Shown here piece by piece: positions 54,369-64,000 of a stretch of DNA of 64,000 nt (its first letter is position 1; each line of letters opens with the position of its first letter). Made by a program: the position numbers and the translations under genes. The stretch is from NCBI GenBank assembly GCA_963170055.1, contig CAUJGJ010000277.1:222901-286900 (forward strand), given 5' to 3'. The notes under the pieces are model-generated. The model was given only the letters and a program-made list of their open reading frames with translations, was not told where the DNA came from and did not search any database. This DNA is from Halisarca cf. caerulea (lineage: Eukaryota > Porifera > Demospongiae > Chondrillida > Halisarcidae).

Positions 54369-55800
54369 ACAAATACGCACACAGCAGTAAAGAAACTTCA
54401 TGTGTGTCCACTGGGAATGTGCGTGGTGCTAGTGCCAAATGTTGGTATTAGCACCAGCATATCTAACACTACACAAATACGCACACAGCAGTAAAGAAAC
54501 TTCATGTGTGTCCACTGGGAATGTGCGTGGTGGTAGTGCCAAATATTGGTATTAGCACCAGCATATCCAACACTACACAAATACGCCCACAGCAGTTAAG
54601 AAACTTCATGTGTGTCCACTGGGAATGTGCGTGGTGCTAGTGCCAAATATTGGTATTAGCACCAGCATATCCAACACTACACAAATACGCCCACAGTACT
54701 TCATAAACTTCATGTGTGTCCACTGGGAATGTGCGTGGTGCTAGTGCCAAATATTGGTATTAGCACCAGCATATCCAACACTACACAAATACGCCCGCAG
54801 CACTTCAGAAACTTCATGTGTGTCCACTGGGAATGTGCGTGGTGCTAGTGCCAAATATTGGTATTAGCACCAGCATATCTAACACTACACAAATACGCCC
54901 AAAGCACTTCAGAAACTTCATGTGAGTCCACTGGGAATGTGCGTGGTGCTAGTGCCAAATATTGGTATTAGCACCAGCATATCCAACACTACACAAATAC
55001 GCACACAGCAGTTAAGAAACTTCATGTGTGTCCACTGGGAATGTGCGTGGTGCTAGTGCCAAATATTGGTATTAGCAGCAGCATATCCAACACTACACAA
55101 ATACGCCCACAGTACTTCAGAAACTTCATGTGTGTCCACTGGGAATGTGCGTGGTGCTAGTGCCAAATATTGGTATTAGCACCAGCATATCCAACACTAC
55201 ACAAATACGCCCACAGTACTTCAGAAACTTCATGTGTGTCCACTGGGAATGTGCGTGGTGCTAGTGCCAAATATTGGTATTAGCACCAGCATATCCAACA
55301 CTACACAAATACGCCCACAGTACTTCAGAAACTTCATGTGTGTCCACTGGGAATATGTGTGGTGCTAGTGCCAAATATTGGTATTAGCACCAGCATATCC
55401 AACACTACACAAATACGCACACAGCAGTAAAGAAACTTCATGTGTGTCCACTGGGAATGTGCGTGGTGCTAGTGCCAAATGTTGGTATTAGCACCAGCAT
55501 ATCTAACACTACACAAATACGCACACAGCAGTAAAGAAACTTCATGTGTGTCCACTGGGAATGTGCGTGGTGCTAGTGCCAAATATTGGTATTAGCACCA
55601 GCATATCCAACACTACACAAATACGCCCACAGCAGTTAAGAAACTTCATGTGTGTCCACTGGGAATGTGCGTGGTGCTAGTGCCAAATATTGGTATTAGC
55701 ACCAGCATATCCAACACTACACAAATACGCCCACAGTACTTCATAAACTTCATGTGTGTCCACTGGGAATGTGCGTGGTGCTAGTGCCAAATATTGGTAT
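54369..55800. repeat. Short 10-mer echo (1,040 bp) of the 41.8-43.5 kb type
   Basis: GAATATGTG at 54,313 and 55,353, each followed by two CAGTAAAG monomers and then TACTTCATAAAC, CGCCCGCAG and CGCCCAAAG monomers, gives a local 1,040-bp period. The order of variants is that of 41.8-43.6 kb, including GGTGGTAGTGCC at about 54,529, so this is another copy of that module. Confidence 0.75.
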
Positions 55801-58800
55801 TAGCACCAGCATATCCAACACTACACAAATACGCCCGCAGCACTTCAGAAACTTCATGTGTGTCCACTGGGAATGTGCGTGGTGCTAGTGCCAAATATTG
55901 GTATTAGCACCAGCATATCTAACACTACACAAATACGCCCAAAGCACTTCAGAAACTTCATGTGAGTCCACTGGGAATGTGCGTGGTGCTAGTGCCAAAT
56001 ATTGGTATTAGCACCAGCATATCTAACACTACACAAATACGCCCACAGTACTTCAGAAACTTCATGTGTGTCCACTGGGAATGTGCGTGGTGCTAGTGCC
56101 AAATATTGGTATTAGCACCAGCGTATCCAACACTACACAAATACGCCCACAGTACTTCAGAAACTTCATGTGTGTCCACTGGGAATGTGCGTGGTGCTAG
56201 TGCCAAATATTGGTATTAGCACCAGCATATCCAACACTACACAAATACGCCCACAGCAGTTAAGAAACTTCATGTGTGTCCACTGGGAATGTGCGTGGTT
56301 CTAGTGCCAAATATTGGTATTAGCACCAGCATATCCAACACTACACAAATACGCCCACAGCAGTTAAGAAACTTCATGTGTGTCCACTGGGAATGTGCGT
56401 GGTGCTAGTGCCAAATATTGGTATTAGCACCAGCATATCCAACACTACACAAATACGCCCACAGCAGTGAAGAAACTTCATGTGTGTCAACTGGGAATGT
56501 GCGTGGTGCTAGTGCCAAATATTGGTATTAGCACCAGCATATCCAACACTACACAAATACGCCCACAGCACTTCAGAAACTTCGTGTGTGTCCCCTGGGA
56601 ATGTGCGTGGTGCTAGTGCCAAATATTGGTATTAGCACCAGCATATCCAACACTACACAAATACGCACACAGCAGTAAAGAAACTTCATGTGTGTCCACT
56701 GGGAATGTGCGTGGTGCTAGTGCCAAATGTTGGTATTAGCACCAGCATATCTAACACTACACAAATACGCCCACAGCACTTCAGAAACTTCATGTGTGTC
56801 CACTGGGAATGTGCGTGGTGCTAGAGCCAAATATTGGTATTAGCACCAGCATATCCAACACTACACAAATACGCCCACAGTACTTCAGAAACTTCATGTG
56901 TGTCCACTGGGAATGTGCGTGGTGCTAGTGCCAAATATTGGTATTAGCACCAGCATATCCAACACTACACAAATACGCCCGCAGCACTTCAGAAACTTCA
57001 TGTGTGTCCACTGGGAATGTGCGTGGTGCTAGTGCCAAATATTGGTATTAGCACCAGCATATCTAACACTACACAAATACGCCCGCAGCACTTCAGAAAC
57101 TTCATGTGAGTCCACTGGGAATGTGCGTGGTGCTAGTGCCAAATATTGGTATTAGCACCAGCATATCTAACACTACACAAATACGCCCACAGTACTTCAG
57201 AAACTTCATGTGTGTCCACTGGGAATGTGCGTGGTGCTAGTGCCAAATATTGGTATTAGCACCAGCATATCCAACACTACACAAATACGCCCACAGCACT
57301 TCAGAAACTTCATGTGTGTCCACTGGGAATGTGCGTGGTGCTAGTGCCAAATATTGGTATTAGCACCAGCATATCCAACACTACACAAATACGCCCACAG
57401 CAGTGAAGAAACTTCATGTGTGTCAACTGGGAATGTGCGTGGTGCTAGTGCCAAATATTGGTATTAGCACCAGCATATCCAACACTACACAAATACGCCC
57501 ACAGCACTTCAGAAACTTCGTGTGTGTCCCCTGGGAATGTGCGTGGTGCTAGTGCCAAATATTGGTATTAGCACCAGCATATCCAACACTACACAAATAC
57601 GCCCACAGTACTTCAGAAACTTCATGTGTGTCCACTGGGAATGTGCGTGGTGCTAGTGCCAAATATTGGTATTAGCACCAGCATATCTAACAGTACACAA
57701 ATACGCCCAAAGCACTTCAGAAACTTCATGTGAGTCCACTGGGAATGTGCGTGGTGCTAGTGCCAAATATTGGTATTAGCACCAGCATATCGAACACTAC
57801 ACAAATACGCCCACAGTACTTCAGAAACTTCATGTGTGTCCACTGGGAATGTGCGTGGTGCTAGTGCCAAATATTGGTATTAGCACCAGCATATCCAACA
57901 CTACACAAATACGCCCACAGTACTTCAGAAACTTCATGTGTGTCCACTGGGAATGTGCGTGGTGCTAGTGCCAAATATTGGTATTAGCACCAGCATATCC
58001 AACACTACACAAATACGCCCACAGCAGTGAAGAAACTTCATGTGTGTCCACTGGGAATGTGCGTGGTGCTAGTGCCAAATATTGGTATTAGCACCAGCAT
58101 ATCCAACACTACACAAATACGCCCACAGCACTTCAGAAACTTCGTGTGTGTCCCCTGGGAATGTGCGTGGTGCTAGTGCCAAATATTGGTATTAGCACCA
58201 GCATATCCAACACTACACAAATACGCCCACAGCAGTTAAGAAACTTCATGTGTGTCCACTGGGAATGTGCGTGGTGCTAGTGCCAAATATTGGTATTAGC
58301 ACCAGCATATCCAACACTACACAAATACGCCCACAGCAGTTAAGAAACTTCATGTGTGTCCACTGGGAATGTGCGTGGTGCTAGTGCCAAATATTGGTAT
58401 TAGCAGCAGCATATCCAACACTACACAAATACGCCCACAGTACTTCAGAAACTTCATGTGTGTCCACTGGGAATGTGCGTGGTGCTAGTGCCAAATATTG
58501 GTATTAGCACCAGCATATCCAACACTACACAAATACGCCCACAGCACTTCAGAAACTTCATGTGTGTCCACTGGGAATGTGCGTGGTGCTAGTGCCAAAT
58601 ATTGGTATTAGCACCAGCATATCCAACACTACACAAATACGCCCGCAGCACTTCAGAAACTTCATGTGTGTCCACTGGGAATGTGCGTGGTGCTAGTGCC
58701 AAATATTGGTATTAGCACCAGCATATCTAACACTACACAAATACGCCCAAAGCACTTCAGAAACTTCATGTGAGTCCACTGGGAATGTGCGTGGTGCTAG

Positions 58801-61430
58801 TGCCAAATATTGGTATTAGCACCAGCATATCTAACACTACACAAATACGCCCACAGTACTTCAGAAACTTCATGTGTGTCCACTGGGAATGTGCGTGGTG
58901 CTAGTGCCAAATATTGGTATTAGCACCAGCGTATCCAACACTACACAAATACGCCCACAGTACTTCAGAAACTTCATGTGTGTCCACTGGGAATGTGCGT
59001 GGTGCTAGTGCCAAATATTGGTATTAGCACCAGCATATCCAACACTACACAAATACGCCCACAGCAGTTAAGAAACTTCATGTGTGTCCACTGGGAATGT
59101 GCGTGGTTCTAGTGCCAAATATTGGTATTAGCACCAGCATATCCAACACTACACAAATACGCCCACAGCAGTTAAGAAACTTCATGTGTGTCCACTGGGA
59201 ATGTGCGTGGTGCTAGTGCCAAATATTGGTATTAGCACCAGCATATCCAACACTACACAAATACGCCCACAGCAGTGAAGAAACTTCATGTGTGTCAACT
59301 GGGAATGTGCGTGGTGCTAGTGCCAAATATTGGTATTAGCACCAGCATATCCAACACTACACAAATACGCCCACAGCACTTCAGAAACTTCGTGTGTGTC
59401 CCCTGGGAATGTGCGTGGTGCTAGTGCCAAATATTGGTATTAGCACCAGCATATCCAACACTACACAAATACGCACACAGCAGTAAAGAAACTTCATGTG
59501 TGTCCACTGGGAATGTGCGTGGTGCTAGTGCCAAATGTTGGTATTAGCACCAGCATATCTAACACTACACAAATACGCCCACAGCACTTCAGAAACTTCA
59601 TGTGTGTCCACTGGGAATGTGCGTGGTGCTAGAGCCAAATATTGGTATTAGCACCAGCATATCCAACACTACACAAATACGCCCACAGTACTTCAGAAAC
59701 TTCATGTGTGTCCACTGGGAATGTGCGTGGTGCTAGTGCCAAATATTGGTATTAGCACCAGCATATCCAACACTACACAAATACGCCCGCAGCACTTCAG
59801 AAACTTCATGTGTGTCCACTGGGAATGTGCGTGGTGCTAGTGCCAAATATTGGTATTAGCACCAGCATATCTAACACTACACAAATACGCCCGCAGCACT
59901 TCAGAAACTTCATGTGAGTCCACTGGGAATGTGCGTGGTGCTAGTGCCAAATATTGGTATTAGCACCAGCATATCTAACACTACACAAATACGCCCACAG
60001 TACTTCAGAAACTTCATGTGTGTCCACTGGGAATGTGCGTGGTGCTAGTGCCAAATATTGGTATTAGCACCAGCATATCCAACACTACACAAATACGCCC
60101 ACAGCACTTCAGAAACTTCATGTGTGTCCACTGGGAATGTGCGTGGTGCTAGTGCCAAATATTGGTATTAGCACCAGCATATCCAACACTACACAAATAC
60201 GCCCACAGCAGTGAAGAAACTTCATGTGTGTCAACTGGGAATGTGCGTGGTGCTAGTGCCAAATATTGGTATTAGCACCAGCATATCCAACACTACACAA
60301 ATACGCCCACAGCACTTCAGAAACTTCGTGTGTGTCCCCTGGGAATGTGCGTGGTGCTAGTGCCAAATATTGGTATTAGCACCAGCATATCCAACACTAC
60401 ACAAATACGCCCACAGTACTTCAGAAACTTCATGTGTGTCCACTGGGAATGTGCGTGGTGCTAGTGCCAAATATTGGTATTAGCACCAGCATATCTAACA
60501 GTACACAAATACGCCCAAAGCACTTCAGAAACTTCATGTGAGTCCACTGGGAATGTGCGTGGTGCTAGTGCCAAATATTGGTATTAGCACCAGCATATCG
60601 AACACTACACAAATACGCCCACAGTACTTCAGAAACTTCATGTGTGTCCACTGGGAATGTGCGTGGTGCTAGTGCCAAATATTGGTATTAGCACCAGGAT
60701 ATCCAACACTACACAAATACGCCCACAGTACTTCAGAAACTTCATGTGTGTCCACTGGGAATGTGCGTGGTGCTAGTGCCAAATATTGGTATTAGCACCA
60801 GCATATCCAACACTACACAAATACGCCCACAGCAGTGAAGAAACTTCATGTGTGTCCACTGGGAATGTGCGTGGTGCTAGTGCCAAATATTGGTATTAGC
60901 ACCAGCATATCCAACACTACACAAATACGCCCACAGCACTTCAGAAACTTCGTGTGTGTCCCCTGGGAATGTGCGTGGTGCTAGTGCCAAATATTGGTAT
61001 TAGCACCAGCATATCCAACACTACACAAATACGCCCACAGCAGTTAAGAAACTTCATGTGTGTCCACTGGGAATGTGCGTGGTGCTAGTGCCAAATATTG
61101 GTATTAGCACCAGCATATCCAACACTACACAAATACGCCCACAGCAGTTAAGAAACTTCATGTGTGTCCACTGGGAATGTGCGTGGTGCTAGTGCCAAAT
61201 ATTGGTATTAGCAGCAGCATATCCAACACTACACAAATACGCCCACAGTACTTCAGAAACTTCATGTGTGTCCACTGGGAATGTGCGTGGTGCTAGTGCC
61301 AAATATTGGTATTAGCACCAGCATATCCAACACTACACAAATACGCCCACAGCACTTCAGAAACTTCATGTGTGTCCACTGGGAATGTGCGTGGTGCTAG
61401 TGCCAAATATTGGTATTAGCACCAGCATAT
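55801..61430. repeat. 27-mer higher-order repeat, 2,808 bp, two copies
   Basis: Copies run about 55,801-58,608 and 58,609-61,430. Markers at 2,808 spacing: CACCAGCGTATCC (56,121/58,929), TGGTTCTAGTGCC (about 56,298/59,106), TAGAGCCAAA (about 56,823/59,631), ACAGTACACAAAT (about 57,690/60,498) and ATATCGAAC (57,787/60,595). The copies are almost identical; the CACCAGGATATCC change near 60,697 is private to the second. The period equals that of the 33.8-38.8 kb HOR but the monomer order differs. Confidence 0.86.
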
Positions 61431-63700
61431 CCAACACTACACAAATACGCCCACAGCACTTCAGAAACTTCATGTGAGTCCACTGGGAATGTGCGTGGTG
61501 CTAGTGCCAAATATTGGTATTAGCACCAGCATATCTAACACTACACAAATACGCCCACAGTACTTCAGAAACTTCATGTGTGTCCACTGGGAATGTGCGT
61601 GGTGCTAGTGCCAAATATTGGTATTAGCACCAGCATATCCAACACTACACAAATACGCCCACAGCACTTCAGAAACTTCATGTGTGTCCACTGGGAATGT
61701 GCGTGGTGCTAGTGCCAAATATTGGTATTAGCACCAGCATATCCAACACTACACAAATACGCCCACAGCAGTGAAGAAACTTCATGTGTGTCAACTGGGA
61801 ATGTGCGTGGTGCTAGTGCCAAATATTGGTATTAGCACCAGCATATCCAACACTACACAAATACGCCCACAGCACTTCAGAAACTTCGTGTGTGTCCCCT
61901 GGGAATGTGCGTGGTGCTAGTGCCAAATATTGGTATTAGCACCAGCATATCCAACACTACACAAATACGCCCACAGTACTTCAGAAACTTCATGTGTGTC
62001 CACTGGGAATGTGCGTGGTGCTAGTGCCAAATATTGGTATTAGCACCAGCATATCTAACACTACACAAATACGCCCAAAGCACTTCAGAAACTTCATGTG
62101 AGTCCACTGGGAATGTGCGTGGTGCTAGTGCCAAATATTGGTATTAGCACCAGCATATCGAACACTACACAAATACGCCCACAGTACTTCAGAAACTTCA
62201 TGTGTGTCCACTGGGAATGTGCGTGGTGCTAGTGCCAAATATTGGTATTAGCACCAGCATATCCAACACTACACAAATACGCCCACAGTACTTCAGAAAC
62301 TTCATGTGTGTCCACTGGGAATGTGCGTGGTGCTAGTGCCAAATATTGGTATTAGCACCAGCATATCCAACACTACACAAATACGCCCACAGCAGTGAAG
62401 AAACTTCATGTGTGTCCACTGGGAATGTGCGTGGTGCTAGTGCCAAATATTGGTATTAGCACCAGCATATCCAACACTACACAAATACGCCCACAGCACT
62501 TCAGAAACTTCGTGTGTGTCCCCTGGGAATGTGCGTGGTGCTAGTGCCAAATATTGGTATTAGCACCAGCATATCCAACACTACACAAATACGCCCACAG
62601 CAGTTAAGAAACTTCATGTGTGTCCACTGGGAATGTGCGTGGTGCTAGTGCCAAATATTGGTATTAGCACCAGCATATCCAACACTACACAAATACGCCC
62701 ACAGCAGTTAAGAAACTTCATGTGTGTCCACTGGGAATGTGCGTGGTGCTAGTGCCAAATATTGGTATTAGCAGCAGCATATCCAACACTACACAAATAC
62801 GCCCACAGTACTTCAGAAACTTCATGTGTGTCCACTGGGAATGTGCGTGGTGCTAGTGCCAAATATTGGTATTAGCACCAGCATATCCAACACTACACAA
62901 ATACGCCCACAGCACTTCAGAAACTTCATGTGTGTCCACTGGGAATGTGCGTGGTGCTAGTGCCAAATATTGGTATTAGCACCAGCATATCCAACACTAC
63001 ACAAATACGCCCACAGTACTTCAGAAACTTCATGTGTGTCCACTGGGAATATGTGTGGTGCTAGTGCCAAATATTGGTATTAGCACCAGCATATCCAACA
63101 CTACACAAATACGCACACAGCAGTAAAGAAACTTCATGTGTGTCCACTGGGAATGTGCGTGGTGCTAGTGCCAAATGTTGGTATTAGCACCAGCATATCT
63201 AACACTACACAAATACGCCCACAGCACTTCAGAAACTTCATGTGTGTCCACTGGGAATGTGCGTGGTGCTAGTGCCAAATATTGGTATTAGCACCAGCAT
63301 ATCCAACACTACACAAATACGCCCACATTACTTCAGAAACTTCATGTGTGTCCACTGGGAATGTGCGTGGTGCTAGTGCCAAATATTGGTATTAGCACCA
63401 GCATATCCAACACTACACAAATACGCCCGCAGCACTTCAGAAACTTCATGTGTGTCCACTGGGAATGTGCGTGGTGCTAGTGCCAAATATTGGTATTAGC
63501 ACCAGCATATCTAACACTACACAAATACGCCCGCAGCACTTCAGAAACTTCATGTGAGTCCACTGGGAATGTGCGTGGTGCTAGTGCCAAATATTGGTAT
63601 TAGCACCAGCATATCTAACACTACACAAATACGCCCACAGTACTTCAGAAACTTTATGTGTGTCCACTGGGAATGTGCGTGGTGCTAGTGCCAAATATTG
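58561..63700. repeat. Long-range duplicate of 46,081-51,220 (offset 12,480 = 120 monomers)
   Basis: About 5.1 kb agrees at an exact offset of 12,480: CACCAGCGTATCC (46,449/58,929), ACAGTACACAAAT (48,018/60,498), ATATCGAAC (48,115/60,595 and 49,675/62,155), GAATATGTG (50,569/63,049) and CCCACATTACTTC (50,841/63,321). Only a handful of substitutions separate the copies, for example GAATGTACG at 46,306 against GAATGTGCG and CGCCCCCAG at 47,513 against CGCCCACAG. Agreement breaks on the left at about 46,060/58,540 and on the right at about 51,230/63,710. Confidence 0.86.
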
Positions 63701-64000
63701 GTATTAGCACCAGCATATCCAACACTACACAAATACGCCCACAGCAGTGAAGAAACTTCATGTGTGTCAACTGGGAATGTGCGTGGTGCTAGTGCCAAAT
63801 ATTGGTATTAGCACCAGCATATCCAACACTACACAAATACGCCCACAGCACTTCAGAAACTTCGTGTGTGTCCCCTGGGAATGTGCGTGGTGCTAGTGCC
63901 AAATATTGGTATTAGCACCAGCATATCCAACACTACACAAATACGCCCACAGCACTTCAGAAACTTCATGTGTGTCCACTGGGAATGTGCGTGGTGCTAG

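Larger units (their letters stand above)
1..64000. repeat. 104-bp satellite array, head to tail, fills the window
   Basis: The same 104-bp unit recurs from the first to the last base in one orientation, with no inversion and no inserted foreign DNA. The first unit starts at base 1 and the last partial unit starts at 63,953. That is 615 units minus 8 bp, which matches ten observed indels (two +1, seven -1, one -3). Monomers differ by a few substitutions drawn from a limited set of recurring variants, and these variants define higher-order repeats. No start-to-stop frame exceeds about 100 codons, and every such frame is the repeat read in a shifted phase. No promoter, tRNA, rRNA or transposon terminus is visible. 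Tandem arrays of this size with HORs are known from eukaryotic centromeres and heterochromatin. The location is inferred, not shown. Confidence 0.98.
31676..64000. repeat. Right domain: AACTTCATG-class array with 15- to 29-mer HORs
   Basis: All monomers I read here have AACTTCATG or its AACTTTATG/AACTTCGTG derivatives. The AAGGTCATG head, the AACGCTAC tail and the A-rich tail of the left domain do not occur. Heads are CACTTCAG, TACTTCAG, CAGTTAAG, CAGTGAAG and CAGTAAAG, combined with the tail variant ATATCTAAC and the pre-head variants CGCCCGCAG, CGCCCAAAG and CGCACACAG. There are no indels at all in this 32-kb half, so every spacing is an exact multiple of 104. The stretch 31,676-33,840 is a less ordered mix of the same monomers. 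Confidence 0.9.

Noticed and set aside
46081..63700. Pure assembly artefact as explanation of the 12,480-bp duplicate
   Set aside because: Not excluded, but the copies differ by several substitutions (46,306, 47,513, about 46,397), which a simple false duplication would not show. Kept as a finding with read-level checks.
1..64000. CRISPR array
   Set aside because: Repeat units abut directly. There are no unique spacers of constant length, no leader and no cas genes.
1..64000. Monomer as an internal duplication (2 x 52 bp)
   Set aside because: Direct comparison of the two halves shows no convincing identity. The similarity between halves is in inverted orientation and is the dyad already reported.

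Overview
The window is one uninterrupted block of satellite DNA. A 104-bp monomer is repeated head to tail in a single orientation from base 1 to base 64,000, about 615.5 copies (615 full monomers plus a 48-bp partial copy at the right edge). I find no gene, RNA gene, transposon, CRISPR array or non-satellite sequence on either strand. Short open frames recur throughout, but they are by-products of the repeat: 104 is not a multiple of 3, so each frame cycles through the monomer and meets a stop within about 300 bp. Such an array, with nested higher-order repeats (HORs), indicates a eukaryotic chromosome (centromeric, pericentromeric or other heterochromatin) assembled from long reads. I cannot name the species; the monomer is not one I recognise.

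The consensus monomer (clean copy at 32,545-32,648) is about 46% GC with two CpGs. Its most striking property is a roughly 50-bp imperfect dyad (monomer positions 31-80). Two arms of 24 and 23 nt flank a 3-nt centre. Of 23 aligned pairs I count 19 Watson-Crick, 3 G.T and 1 A.C, plus one bulged G. Most of the inherited variation lies outside it, in monomer positions 1-20.

Layout. (1) 1-17,784: an older mosaic of diverged blocks 4.7-5.5 kb apart. (2) 17,785-about 23,230: an 18-mer HOR (1,872 bp), nearly three copies. (3) About 23,400-28,230: a 26-mer HOR (2,703 bp), nearly two copies, then a small 4-mer duplication. (4) 29,110-about 31,675: a boundary zone with a degenerate core (29,110-29,660), an alternating dimer stretch (29,836-30,660) and several off-consensus monomers. 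(5) About 31,676-64,000: a second domain made almost only of the AACTTCATG class, with the AAGGTCATG class gone, organised in overlapping 27-, 16-, 25-, 15-, 29- and again 27-mer HORs. It includes a 5.1-kb segment (about 46.1-51.2 kb) that recurs exactly 120 monomers later (58.6-63.7 kb).

Only ten length changes were found in about 615 monomers. Their sum (-8) equals the net phase drift from end to end, so the inventory appears complete unless cancelling pairs were missed. Several are shared between distant copies and serve as lineage tags. All coordinates of block boundaries were read by eye and are good to about one monomer unless stated.
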